A stretch of DNA of 64,000 bases. Source: Capitulum mitella (taxonomy: Eukaryota; Arthropoda; Thecostraca; Pollicipedomorpha; Pollicipedidae). The notes beneath the pieces are model-generated. The model was not told the DNA's origin and searched no databases. It was given only the letters and a program-made list of their open reading frames with translations. The position numbers and the translations under genes were made by a program. The DNA is taken from positions 23,177,324-23,241,323 of the forward strand of contig CP099839.1 in assembly GCA_030062745.1 (NCBI GenBank). Reading direction: 5' to 3'. Below are positions 47,371 to 59,659 of this stretch, in pieces (position 1 is the first letter of the stretch; each line of letters opens with the position of its first letter).

Positions 47371-48865
47371 CTGAAAAGGCCCGTCAAACGTCATCATCCC
47401 GTCAGCTCGCATGGAAGGTCTACAGATGAGTCACACTTATTCCGAAGTTAGCAATACCATTTGACCGCTGTCACATGCGTTGCCGCTTACACTGCATGTA
47501 TGCATAATGTACGATGCGCGAGACACGTGACACGCCCAACATATCTTCATCAAGCCCATTTCGGGCCGTCGACTGGTGGTCACGGATTAACCACCGTCCA
47601 TTCAGGGGCACCAGCCGGAAAGGCAACGGTCCGCCCTCCACCCAGGAATAGTTGCGGCCTGGAACGGCACCGGTTCGGTAACCTCCAACTGGAGCGAACA
47701 CCGGAACGCGGCGTTCCGCTCATCGCACGCCACGCTGCGATCGTTGCGGCCGGAACGGTGGTGGATCGGTGCCTCCCAGCCACCTGCCCAGGGGCCATGC
47801 GCGGTCGAAATGGTCGAGCAGCGTGAATGGCTGGCGTGAGAAACGGTAATGGGCTCGTCTGTTGTACCGCACGGACATTTCGAGGCGTCGACCGGATAGC
47901 GTGATTATAGCGCAAAGCTTCGGGGATTCCTGCCGTCGTGGGGGAGAGGGTTAGAAGATCCCACCGTTACTTTACTTCCGCCATGCCGACCAGGGGCGCA
48001 TTCTGTGGAGGAAAACAGTGCAGCGCACTGCCCAGCGCAAGGCATTCTGAACGCGGCTCAGTCGACCAGTCAACTAGCTTATTTTTGGCCCAGGTCTCCC
48101 CACCACACTTCAAGTTAGCAAGAACCTCTATCACTCAGCAATGTGTTGATTTTCGGCTGCTAAGCACTTTTCTTAATCGTAGCATGAAGATCACAAATCT
48201 TGAGAATCGAGAGCCTGATTGGACCAAGTTTTGTAATTAAGGCTGTGATTGAAAACGTTCGAGAAGCATATCCAACAACAGCTGCCTGTATTGGCTGCGA
48301 CTGGTGATAACAATAGCTGATGGCGCCAGAGTGCTCAAAATTGACTGATGACTCCTTCCTTTATTGATTATCAAAAAGTGCGTTGAAGACTCCTTCCTTT
48401 ATTGATTATCAAAAAGTGCGTTGAATGCAAGCATCCTCTACTGGAATTTCTTTCTGGGAAACTAGCTGCCTTTCTTATCGCCTTGCCGCAACACAAACAT
48501 TTTCATAGCCGACTGCTTTTGTTTGGGCGTGTGGTGAACTATGCGAGAGATATCTGACCTGAGGCTTGAAACATTCCGGAGGCGCCTGGAACCACAGTTC
48601 AAGGGACTAGCCTAGGTTGGACAAGAAGCTAGGCCGGGAATTTAACGTTTCTTTACGCGCCAAAAATGAAAAAGACAAAACTTTCCCGAACTCAAAAAAA
48701 TAGTGGTCGAAATCCGAAAGGCTTACAGTTTTGAGGTTAGCTTTTTCCTGACCCCCTTCTTGGCGAAATCCTGGCTACGTCCCTGGCACAGCTCAGCTGA
48801 GCCAGCTGTCGGCTAAGGGCGTTTCGTCCGGATGAGCCGAGCCGAATGCGTCGCCTCGTTCTCAC
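47371..48865 (-). other. Intron 2 of the Ala/Pro/Glu-rich gene
   Basis: Bounded by GTGAGA (48865) and TTTTCAG (47371) on the minus strand. It contains a moderately GC-rich stretch (47580-47830) with open frames but no supported exon, and the 38-bp tandem duplication at 48350-48425. Confidence 0.65.
48350..48425. repeat. Exact 38-bp tandem duplication
   Basis: GACTCCTTCC…GTGCGTTGAA occurs twice head to tail (48350-48387 and 48388-48425) without a difference, so it is recent. Confidence 0.9.
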
Positions 48866-48983
48866 CGTTGTTGCTGATGCTGCGGGCTCGGCCGTATGCG
48901 CGGTACACGGACAGGCCGGGCCGGATCTGCTCGATGTAGCTCTCCTCCACGGGGAAGGCGTGAGCCGCCGCGGCCAACAGGAC
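48866..48983 (-). CDS. Secreted Ala/Pro/Glu-rich repeat protein, exon 2 (residues 8-46)
   Basis: Minus strand: acceptor GACGCTATTCCGCAG|GTC and donor AACG|GTGAGA, 118 nt, phase 0 in and phase 1 out. It reads VLLAAAAHAFPVEESYIEQI, then RPGLSVYRAYGRARSISNN. The hydrophobic start is the core and end of a signal peptide (cleavage AHA|FPVEE), which needs an upstream exon supplying the methionine. The outgoing G fits the AG of exon 3 to give Glu and continue the acidic region. Base composition and codon use match exon 3. Confidence 0.75.
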
Positions 48984-49529
48984 CTGCGGAATAGCGTCAG
49001 CTTAGATGCTGGAAGCATGGAGGCAGCTCATATACTGGGAACCATGGCTCCATGGAAGCCATGGAGGCAGACTGTTGACAGTAACACCCAGAGATGACAT
49101 TGCCGACGCAGTCCTGGGACCTGGGAACTTGGCCGAAACATTAGAACCTGTAACTGCACCGGAGGCAACAGGATTAGGTGCACGAACCTGCCAAAGTCAG
49201 CAGTGTCAAAAAGAAACGATGGAACGTACGAAATAAATAATGCCACCAGGGAACCTAGAACCTTGGCAGACGCAAAGAAGTTAGGCTTCAGAAGGAAGGA
49301 TCTCAAACCTCCGTTCCGGCACATGAAAGTTTTCTTCTGCATCTCAACGCTGCGATCCGTGGCATGTAATTTAGCTTTCCAGCTGATTAGACGTGAAACT
49401 CTGAACACTTCAAGTAATCACAAAACAATTAGTCCCAGAAGGAAGCTCCAGCGTAGTTAGCATCGATGCTGAAAACTTCGAAACAATTAAACAGAGGTTC
49501 TGTGGGAAATTTCCGCAACAGTCAGCTGT

Positions 49530-49700
49530 CTCTGTTGTGTCTGGCGTTCTTGTGTGCCGGCTGTGGTGACCTCGCCCCCCGTCCCCGTCGTGTCTGGCGT
49601 TCCAGTGTGGCGTCTGTGTCCCTGCCCCCTGTCTGTTGTGTCTGGCGTCCCTCTGTGGCCCCGATCCCCGTCTCTGGCCCGCCTGGCGTCCCGGTGGCCC
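49530..49700. repeat. GC-rich minisatellite, ~50-bp unit
   Basis: TGTGTCTGGCGTTC and variants recur near 49536, 49588 and 49638, with GTGGC(C/G) and CCCCGTC words between. Frames across it on both strands stay open for composition reasons. Confidence 0.5.
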
Positions 49701-51469
49701 CGCTCGGCCGGTCGGTCATCAGGCCGAGAAGCACGGGCTCCGGCCGCCTCCTCTGATTGCATGTCAGGCCCAGCTCGGGCCCTGGCGATTGGGCCGCCCG
49801 CTGCCGACGATCGGTCCCGAGCGAACGAGGCACCGGGGACCGGCGGAAGAGGAAGACCAGACGGAGAAAACAAAGGCGCAGTGTCTCCGGAATGTGCAGT
49901 CTCGATGTTTTGCTGATTGTTCGAGCCATGTAGCGTAGTACAGGCGTCGTTCCATTGTGATGGAGAATGCTTTTTTCTGGTGTTCTGCGTTAACCATTTT
50001 GCAGTGTTCGTTTGTACATAATCGATTGCCAGGCCCCGAAGCTTGCCGACAGCGCAGCGATCTTGCGAAGGAAATCCTGTTATTATAGACGCTGTAAGGC
50101 TACTGAGGAATGTAATGTAATTGGTACTTCCTGTATAGAATATTTGATTCGGTATGGAAAATTCAATGGAAACGCTGTGAATTATCTCCATTGCCCAACA
50201 GTCTCTAGTGAAGCAAGCTAAAGCACGACGGCCGTACCTGTTGGTGTGAACTAGTATGTCTGCAGGTGTTCTCGGCAAAAGCCATTGGGCTTACACGCGA
50301 CCTATTGCGTACGTTTGATCCTGTCTGAGTCCATTCGGTGAAGCCGTGACGAACCGTAAAAACGAGACTTCTGCAGCGTGGAGTACTTCGTACTTTCGTC
50401 TTCGATAGTTAAAATGCCGATCCGCCTTACTGCATAGGGCAAGCCAATAATACACGATCAACAGTGTCCGATCATTAAGACGACAGATGGCTCCTGGTGT
50501 CGAAAAGAGCGCATTTTTGTTCATAGCGGAGCGGTCTGGTTTATGGATTGTTTCCGCTACCTCCACACTCTTGTCAGCTGCCCGTGGAAGGCAGGTGGAC
50601 TTGCTTCGCGAGACCGTCTACATAATTCCATACCCGAGGAACTGCATGCATCGTTTGGTAGTTATCGGTAGTCTGATTTCAACGTGCTGCCAATCCATAT
50701 GACTTTCTTAGCAACGCGATGCATTCGTTGTGTTTGCATAGCACGGCCGCGGCTGTTCTGCGCCAGAACCGATGGGCGATGTAGACATTTCCCGAACAGT
50801 CTGCAGAAACCTCGCAAGTGCAATACGCAACTGCAGCTTTTATTGGCACCGCCAATTTAATAACCTCCTTCCGGAAGTAGTGCTGCTTGGTATTCGTCAT
50901 AACATCAAGAACCTTGACGGCGTAGCTTCCTATTAGTTCCAAGACATCTACAAAGCCTCTTTCTCATGAACAGTCGATATTACATGACTCAACATTTTCC
51001 ACAGTGTTGTTCCTTCCGCCTAAATTTCAAATAACTTTCGATGGCGATTTACCGTATGTCTTCCGTTTGCTGGCCTCGTGGAATAACTGGCATTATTTCT
51101 TAAATAACTTGATCATTTTGCAGAGACGCTTCGGCCTTCCAAACGATATTACCACCACTTTGATACATCATGGTATTTGAAGACCTGGTGTCCTAACAAC
51201 ACGTTTCCAACGTGATACGTGAAGCGTTTGATTTCGCCACATGATCATGGTGAAATCGAAAGTGTTCCAGGAACACAATACCTAGCTATTGCATACCTCC
51301 CGGGTGGTTAGAATATCCCGTCTGGTGACAAAGCGACTCGGCTTATGCAACCATCCTCCCCGAATCTTGTTCGTCGCGCTGACGTTTTCTCCGTGTCAAA
51401 CGACCCGCCAGCCGCACCAGCTTCGGTCTTCGCAGCCGTAACGAAACCAAAGTTCGGGCTAAGCTCGTG

Positions 51470-51850
51470 AGCGCTCCTCAGGCTCCCCGCCGCCAGCGCC
51501 GGGGATGTGCTACCCAAGCCGGTGCCGTTTCCGGTCGTCCGTCGAGGCGTCGTGTTGCCACAGGGCCGTCTGCCGGAGGTTGCAGCACTAGCCGACCGAC
51601 GCCGTCCCGTCCGGTCACGCCGGGCCTTACCGGGCCAGGACGTTGCATCACGACCACCGCCGGAGGCCGCTTTCGCTCTCGCCCACGGCTCGGCGGCCGG
51701 CGGGCGTCCGTCGGGGGCCGCCGGCCGCCGCGGTGAGGCGCCGCTTCGCTCGACCGGCCGGCCGGCGGCGGCAGCGGACGGTGACCGGCCTGCGACGCCG
51801 CCAGCGGACGGCAGGCCGCGGCTCGCCTGGAGGGCGCACGTGGCTGCCGT
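51470..51850. other. GC/CpG-rich block, no exon established
   Basis: Open on several frames. On the minus strand an ATG reading MQRPGP is followed by CCCG|GTAAGG (51627-51622), an exon-like arrangement too short to judge. Confidence 0.25.
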
Positions 51851-52689
51851 GTTAGGTGCCGGAAAGCGCTTGATAGTTTCGCCACGTATATTTCCGCAGA
51901 GCCCCTCGTGTTGTTGAGTCGCTTCATTGCCGTCATACGGCAAGCCACTTTTCAATTTGTCTGAAGCTCATAACGTCTGATGAATTGGGTAGCGCTTATG
52001 AAACGTTCCCGAAGGCGATGTTTTACCAGACGACAAACGTGAACTTTAAAAGCAATTTTGGCCGCGCGTGGCGAAAGATGACGTCATAACTCCTTGACCA
52101 GACATGTAGGTCGAGCCAAACTCGTTGACGATCACGTACGTATGTATATGGTGGCGAACGTCTCGTAAGATCACAGTAACGTGCCTCGTTTCCCTTGTTT
52201 GTTTGGCAAAACTTGGCGGCGCGCTGCTCCTTGCAAGACGTTTGGCGTACCTGGGCATGCCAAGGTGGCGCTGGCACCTGGTCCGACGTCGCAAGGTGAA
52301 TCACATTCCTATGACAGGGCGGACCAAGGACGAGATGAACGACCAATGCGGGCGAAGAAGGGCTCCTAGCGGAATGAAAACAACGAGGAAGAAGTTTGAT
52401 GAAATGTGGTACATGAAAATCAAATCGGACCACCCCCCAGCAGCACGTAAATTCATGCAGACAAATGAAGGGAAACACGCACCTTGCGAGATGCAAGTAA
52501 ACGTAATAACTAATGATGTGTCATCCCTGTCCTTAGTCAAGAGGGTTGCAGCCTGGCTGACGGAGTGCCGCTGTTTGGCTTGACGTCGCCGTTATTCAGA
52601 CTCCCCCAGCACACCGTTATTGTCTCGCCATCACGCAACCGCTGGGTTACGGACCGGCTGGGACCCTGGAATCCTGTTTGTCTGCGGCA

Positions 52690-53480
52690 GTCACCATCGA
52701 TCAAGGCGCCACTCGGCTCCGTCCATTCGCAGCCGGTCTTCGGAACCGTGCAAGCACCACCGCAGCCGGCCATCCCAAGGCCGACCGCGCGTGCACCGCA
52801 GCCGATTCTGCCGCGGCTGCGCCGAGCCCGCCGCCGGTCACCCGAGCCCCGGGGCTATTTCCGGTCCGGTGTCGGGGATCGCCGCCTGCGGCTATTTGCC
52901 CGATCCGCGGCCGCCGGCCACCGCCTCGATAAGCCTTTATGGAACAATGATCCCCGGCTCGGCGGCGCCGGAAGCGAGTTCCGCTATCTTTTCGCCGGAG
53001 TCGACAGGGCCGAGGCGGCCGGTCGGCCGGAGCGGCTCGAGCCGGCTCCGGCGCCGCGGCCGGCCCGGCCAGCGCCGGCCGCCCCCTCGCCACCGGCAGG
53101 CTCGCTCCGGCGCGACGGCGGCGCTCGAGGTCGCGAGCCGTGGGGCCGGTTTAGTGCTCGATATTCGCGCCGATGGGCGCCGGGCGGCGGCCGGCGGCGC
53201 CGAAGGAGCCGCGAATCGCGCCGGGCGGGGGCGGCCGCCGCCTAATCGGCCGGGGTAAGCCATGCCGGCGCGGGCTAATGATCAGATCCAGGCGAGGGGC
53301 GGGCCTGGTCGCCCGGAAAGTGCCAGATACGGCGAGGCGGACGGCGAGCGCGACCTGACGTCAGCGCAGCTGAGCGTAATCGTCTCTCAACGGAGCCTAT
53401 CAAGGCGCCGCCGCACCCACACGGTCCGTGGATCCGACCCCGCCGCGGCCGGCGACCCGAGAGCTGTGTAGGCGAACGCA
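52690..53480. other. Large GC/CpG-rich block with CRE motif
   Basis: Highly CpG-rich; holds CTGACGTCAG near 53355 and a plus-strand donor-like GG|GTAAGC near 53252. All six frames are partly open from composition, and none shows a domain or convincing start. It could be a CpG-rich promoter. Confidence 0.3.
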
Positions 53481-53757
53481 GTCGGACGGAGGGATAAGTC
53501 TGGTGCTGGAAACGGCGAATTATTTTGCGAGGCGACATAGACGACACGGGCACTGGCCGATCTAGAGATGCTAGAGCTCCCCCATCCCTTCCTTGCCTGA
53601 CCTTTTCAAATGAAGTCGGCCCACCAAGTCTGCTGTGATATGTCAGGGGACTGACTGCTAACGTCGAGCCACCTTTTCTGAAATTCGGGATCCGCGCCTA
53701 ACGAGTTTTAGCCCGCGCTGTTGACTTGCGGGAAGAAAACTCACCGGCGAGTATATG

Positions 53758-53815
53758 AGTCCTATATATGTATATATGATATACATATATATGAGTATAT
53801 ATATAGTATATGAGA
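53758..53815. repeat. TA/TG-rich imperfect microsatellite
   Basis: Interrupted TATATA runs with GTATA and GATATAC, partly self-complementary. Confidence 0.7.
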
Positions 53816-54527
53816 GCATGAATCCGTGCTCGAATCATAACTGAGTAACTCTGAGTGGGAAGCACGGCTACAGTTTGTTCGTAGCGTTTGACGGCGCCAA
53901 AGATCTCAAAAAGTTTTCCAAGACATGCAGTTGCCCCATAGTGATACTGAACCAGGTCAATATGCATCATGTTTATGACATGTCTACTTTCGGGACAGTC
54001 GCAATCGGTTTCTCATAAAAACCTGCAAGACGCTTTGCGGGGCGTTTGAAGAGCAAAGCATATTGCATTTGTCTTAAGATTTGGAAATACGTTTTAAAAA
54101 ATGGGTTGCCGTGTGTTTTCCTAATTGCATTTCGCAATGCAAACGGACACTGACCAGTCTATTTCATTATTTTCCAACCGAGGGATTAAGTGTCACGCGC
54201 ACCAACATATTGTTCCTTGTAATCAGTAGACGATTGGAAAACATAAAAAGACCAATAGCAAAAACGCCACTTCCCGGAACATTTAAATGAACAACATATT
54301 TGCAGACTAGCCCATTGTAAATGGAAAAACAAAAGTCCCACAGAATTGCGCCGACTTCGAGGGAAACTCTATGGCTCAGTGCCCAGGGCTGTGAAATGAT
54401 AAGCATGCAAGTGTTACGGCCGAACCGGCCGTTCAGGTATATTCTACTGATTGAGGGACATCACAGTCTACAATCACGATCGTAAATATAATTATTTTCC
54501 ATCAACACTCGCACGGGTAACTGGTCA

Positions 54528-54535
54528 TATATAAA
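54528..54535 (+). promoter_or_regulatory. Candidate TATA box (plus strand)
   Basis: TATATAAA followed by GCGCGCGGGTGCGGG, a canonical TATA with GC-rich 3' flank; initiation would fall near 54560. Downstream an open stretch (54732-54989) reads HFGEVPSESPKGPIHTNSGP and ETDFVFGDDGDRRR, protein-like, but lacks a methionine start and a known domain. The association is inference. Confidence 0.3.
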
Positions 54536-55442
54536 GCGCGCGGGTGCGGGTGGCGTAAATTTGACCCCTCCACATCGCGTGCGTCATCTGCTTTGACGTC
54601 CGTCAAAAGATTAGACATTTTTCATTACTGGCGACTTCGATTTGATAACTGAGATCGATCCGTCAAGTCTCCATCTCATCACTTCCAGATAACGGGCGTG
54701 ACGGACGGCGTGTTGAGGTAGACTATAGGCGTTGACTGACAATGTGAGTTCCAAAACTCCACCGGCCCACTCCAGTCATTTTGGAGAAGTCCCTTCCGAA
54801 AGTCCGAAAGGCCCGATTCACACAAACAGTGGGCCGGCAGTCTACGATTTGATGGAGACGGACTTCGTTTTCGGGGATGATGGTGATCGCAGGCGTGTGC
54901 GAAAATCTCATGGTATCGAATCAAACCACAGCCGAGAGCAATGCGAACATATGATAAATGGATATATGTACGATTATGTTTGTGTGTAGCGGTAGGAGAT
55001 TTCCTTTCAGATATATCTCATTCACCTGCCCTCCGACTGGGGGACAGTTGGTCACCCCTGAGGTTTTTCCAACATTGCCAGAGGGCAAACAAACGCAGCG
55101 CCACGAAACTTTGTGTACGTTTTGCCTGATTATGTTTGCACCTTGTGTCAAGTTTTTGAGCTCAGATCAAGTCAGACGTCTGGCTTAGGTCAGGTCAAAT
55201 AGACCCATCTCCAAAAGCTGAGCGCCCTGTAACTTTTTCGAAAAACACGATATCACAATAAACGTTTTATGTATTAGAAATCTTGACAGATGCAACAAAT
55301 CTGTTGTGTGGGATTTTTCGGAATTTTCCAATGCATTGACCTAAGGTCAACCCCATCTTTAAGACACGCCGTCGATTTTTCTGAATATTACGGAATTTCT
55401 TTATATCAGTTTTAGTATGGAATGATGCAGACACCCATTTAC

Positions 55443-55735
55443 CCAGACGAACTTTGTCCTGGACGAGCTTTTGCGGTAGACGAATTTCAGCGAGACGAAC
55501 TTTGGTGCTGGACAAAATCTTGTTCAAGAGAAAATGACGCCGCATACGAACTTTTGTCTTGTACGAGCTTTAGCGAAACGAACTTTTGTCCCAGACCAAT
55601 TTTTTCCCGTACGAACTTTTTCCAGACAAATTTTTGCGAAACAGACTTTTGCCCTACATAAACTTTTATGTCACGAATATTTGTCCTTCCGAACTATTGC
55701 CTTACGAACTTTATTTCGACGAACTTCTGCCCGAT
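55443..55735. repeat. ACGAACTTTTG minisatellite, 15-18-bp unit
   Basis: About 16 diverged units beginning ACGAACTTTTGTCC and variants (ACGAGCTTTTGC, ACAAATTTTTGC). Unit length varies between 13 and 18 bp. Frames through it encode repeated TNFC-like tetrads and are not taken as genes. Confidence 0.75.
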
Positions 55736-56404
55736 TGGGCGCCGAATGCCCTCCAAGTCCGTGCGCCCTTAAGCCCCAAAAATAATTCAATAAACTTATG
55801 TCCGAAAGCCACATTCTGGTGCTCAATTCGACTTTGGCGTCCAATAATACCTCACAAATCAAATTTCGGCCATCAATGTCACCAAGGTCATCTGAGGTCA
55901 AACCAGGCCACTGACCTAAAGCACCCTCGGAAATGTAAATTGCTTGAATGTGCTTAGCGGAACCAACTGCCGTCATCCGGTACAATTTTGCCGCTAAATC
56001 AGACATTTAGCAATGGTAAGTAAAAACTCCATTGCATCCTCTGGCTTCCTCAGAATAACACGCGGACGTGGCCAGGATGCTAGACTGAAGGCAAAACCCA
56101 TTTTTTGTTGACACTTTTTACCCCAAAGTGTACCATACCTTGATAATTTTGGACGCTGAATCCAAAATTACAGTAAAAAGACACCCTACGAGGAAACGTT
56201 TAGCACAGAAAGGTGTACTAAGTCCAATGAAGTTCATCTCAAGTCCGTGATCTCAGATGATCTAGAAGAGATCAGAATCATCGAAATGTGGATTCAGTCT
56301 TCCTCGACATTTTTTACATCATGTTAGCCTTGAATTAGGAATAGAACAACACACTGGCGGCGTTTCATTGTTTAGCCTCTACAGTAAACGAATAAGCACG
56401 AGCA

Positions 56405-56720
56405 CGTTTTTGGTCATCTGTCCGTGACCTGACCTGATACTGACTTGCTACACCGTTAGATCGGTACATTGTTAGACTATGAAGTGTCCTTTCACGTTTA
56501 TGCCGTTTCCTTTTTTGCTGAGATGATTAGAACGGAGATTCAGTCTTGGGAAATAATTTCTTTACTTTGACGTAGACCTCATATCGTAATCTGACTTCGG
56601 ATCAACCAAACAGCTTTTGCATTTTTTTCAGCTGGCTATCTTTGTGCCCACAAAGAGTCTGTGAAGGTCTGTCTTTAAAACTCTATTCGTAGTAGCAGTT
56701 TAAGGTTTACTTTAAAGATG
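56405..56720. repeat. Possible very old relative of the TTAA family
   Basis: TTTTTGGTCATCTGTCCGTG with CCTGACCTGATACTGA resembles the TTTTAGGTCATAGC…CCGACCTGATA segment of the TTAA elements, and AAAACTCTATTC follows at the expected distance. Ends are not visible. Similarity is weak. Confidence 0.3.
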
Positions 56721-57533
56721 GCCACTTCTGAAAACCATTACCTGACTTCCCCCTCCCCCCTCCCCCGAATTTGGTGCAGCTGTGCCGCATTGTTCGGAAC
56801 CTATTTCGGAAAACCTCATAAGGTGGTCAAATTGCTCTCCCCCGCCGCCCGAGCGCGTGTTAAAATGCCGAATTTCGACGTTTGTTTTTGGAAGCGTCTT
56901 GGTAAATTACTGTCGGTTAAAATGACCAACAGGCTGGCAGGAGCACAGACAACAAACCAACTGATGCGAAATGAAACGGTAAAGCGCAGAACTCCGCGAA
57001 CGTAAACGACATCAAACAGACAGAGCATTGGGCCGCCTCTCGTCAACAGTTGCATCAGGGATTTCCAGCCACTCTGCCTTTTAATGGCTGAACGCAACTC
57101 CGGGACGACGCGCTGTATTCTGTATTTAGCCGGGACATTCCGCCTTGCACCTGATCCTTCGTCGAGCTAAATGGACTCAGGGGATGCCGCTGTCTCCTGG
57201 TCTGAATGGAACAGTCCAAGGCGCGGTAAGGGAATTATTTCTAACCATGGCTTTACGAGAGGGCTGATCCGTCCCGTGCCATTTCTCTTGGATGGAACGG
57301 TTCAGAGCAGCTGCATGCAACCTGAGGTAGACGAGTTTTATTCCGTGCTGAATGTTTTGAGATCTATTCCAGTCTTGGGTTGTGCTGGTTTATGAACATA
57401 TGAGGTTGTTTTGAACGGCATATTCTGTGATCTCGCAGTTTTTCGTACGAGCTAAGGCATGAGCTGTCGAATAAGAGGTCAAAGCTTGTGTCCAACCTAT
57501 CCAAAGATGTTGTTCAAAGCCTCATGACCTCTT

Positions 57534-57552
57534 GTGACCTTTCGAAGGTCAC
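57534..57552. promoter_or_regulatory. Everted AGGTCA half-site palindrome
   Basis: GTGACCTTTCGAAGGTCAC has perfect 8-bp arms with a 3-bp centre, two outward-facing AGGTCA half-sites. It lies among other TGACCT words in the same area. No linked gene is known. Confidence 0.3.
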
Positions 57553-58721
57553 GCAAGGTTACTAACCTGGTTTGACATTACAGTGGATTAGGAGCATTTT
57601 AAACGTCATGGGGACAACAAAAACAACACCTGTTTAGAAATGAACGTCACGAAGATGTTACATAAGATTAGGACACGCCAGTTTGAAACAAAGTATTACA
57701 TCCTCTTGATGATATGCAACCTATATACCAACCACTCGAGGGTCATTTCGAAACCTGGCGTAAGATGCCCATTTCACTTGACTTAGGGTCATCATGGACG
57801 TGACGCGTTGGCGTGCTAGAAGAGCGATAAAAGCATGGTGCAATATTCATACGTACACAGTAACCCAATGTAGTCCGTTCATGTGAAACGCGGAAAATGA
57901 CCACTTTGGTTGCGTTCACCGGGCTTGATCGGGGGCTAGGGCCAGCGGTAAGAGTCACATAAAATACACTGATCTTCCTTCCAGAGGAAAGAACGGAGGT
58001 ATCAGATGGCATTAATCCGAACGCTCCATCTTAGTTTGCGAACGGTTTGGGAGGTCCGAATCGGCCCTGTCTCGCTGGGCGCGTTAGTAAAGATGCTCAG
58101 CAGGGTAATGGTTAAGAACCTGACCTTGAAATTTCCCCCTGGCCAATGCAAGACTAAGGAGCGTAGCACGTGATGTGCTGCGGGTAGCATAAGCTAAACC
58201 GAACCACCCTCAAAAGCTTTCGTGATGACATTGTTGAAGCAGAATTCTCCTGCGGTGTCCGGTACACTGCCATTTCCGTGCGCCATGTTCGCTCCCATTC
58301 ATTTCCAGTAGTTGTCAGGTGCTAACAGTCAATGCTAGGCACCGATCAGTCACTTCCAGGCGTCCCATAGTCATCCTCAGGCGTCATTAGCGGTAGTAAA
58401 ACGCATCGGAATGCAATGTCCCTCTGTTGCGCATGTTGCTCCTGACAGTCCCACAGTCGCCTATGGCACCCTGTAGCAGCCTCTGACTATGTGAAGTCGC
58501 CCCTACACCGCCCCTATACGCCCCTAAGCGGCATTTTACTCTGCCCGGTTCCCCGCAGTCGCCCCTATCTCGGAGCACGCCTCGCCAGCCGCCAGATCCG
58601 GTGCCAGGCGCAGGCGGACACGGCGGCGGCCGCTGCGCCTGACGAGGGCGACCGGCCGGCACCGAGGTCACTGACGGCTTTCCACCCGGGGCGAAAGGGC
58701 ATCCGACAGGAAGCCACTTAC

Positions 58722-58760
58722 GCGGAACGGCACCTGCGGCTTCCGCGGCGCGCCGTTCAT
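58722..58760 (-). CDS. Candidate short first coding exon
   Basis: In a CpG-rich block, minus-strand ATG at 58760 reads MNGAPRKPQVPFR and then a consensus donor CGC|GTAAGT (58721-58716), phase 0. Just upstream is GCGTGGGCG, the EGR-type zinc-finger site, and a GATAAG. It would be the start of an unknown gene or an alternative first exon in the intron of the Ala/Pro/Glu-rich gene. Only 13 codons, so support is thin. Confidence 0.25.
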
Positions 58761-59590
58761 CGCCGGCGAGCGCCGGTACCGGGGTCCGCACGCCCACGCC
58801 CGGCGGGCGCGGCTCTTATCGGGCGTCCCGCGGCGAGATCTGGCGGCTGTGCCAAGCTGTCGCGAGAGAATTCGGCGTTCGGCTTGCGATCCAGCGCGCG
58901 GCGTGGTGGAGGCAGTGGTCGGGCTCCCACTGTCGGGGCTTCGATAAATGGTTTAGATTGTGACGATTAATGAAAACAGGATTTATGCGCGTGACTGAGT
59001 AATGGCAGACAGCCACGACTGCTACCGATGCTGTACGCAACATTTGACAGACTCAGACGACGGATGGTGACGTTGTTAACTCCCGGGTATGATGCTGACT
59101 GAGTTGCCAGAACTTCACAGAAGCCATTCAAACGCTGCATACTGCTGTGATGTCTTTAAGGTAAACAGGGGATCAGAGAGATAAGTAACCCTTTACCTTA
59201 GCACAGATAGTGTAATTTCCCGTCATTATTTGGAATTGGACAGCTTGAAGCCACGCGTTTTTTGCCCTTTTTAGGACAAGTTAGCCCTTTGACTCCGTCT
59301 CTTAGCACACATCAGTCATGGTCATGAAGTGCAAAAATTATGGAAAACCTCGGACGTAATTAATTCAATGTATCTGAAAGCAGTAAAACGACAAATATCT
59401 CGGTAATGTTGATGCAACACTGGAACTTAGCAATGCACTGATATTTGAATAAAACAAATGGAGCGTTTCAAAACATGCCCCGTAACAACGATAAAAGGCG
59501 ATCCAGTTTCACTTGACCACATGCAGAGAAACTTCACACACCAAGGACAGGGCGACACATTGGTACGTAGGTAATGCAACATCCGGTGCA

Positions 59591-59654
59591 TCCCATGTGA
59601 TCATGGGATCATGATCATGTGATCCCATGATCATGTGGTCCCATGTGATCATGC
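59591..59654. repeat. GATC-rich palindrome cluster
   Basis: Overlapping palindromes built from ATGTGATCATGGGATC and its complement: arms TGATCATGGGATCA (59598-59611) and TGATCCCATGATCA (59621-59634) form a near-perfect hairpin, with TCCCATGTGATCATG repeated on both sides. Non-coding. Confidence 0.7.
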
Positions 59655-59659
59655 TTTCC

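Noticed and set aside
52125..52583. 152-codon plus-strand frame
   Set aside because: Overlaps an equally long frame on the other strand, and neither has splice support or a recognised motif.
52565..53263. Frames of 108-226 codons on both strands
   Set aside because: Composition-driven in a CpG block; no domain or convincing start.
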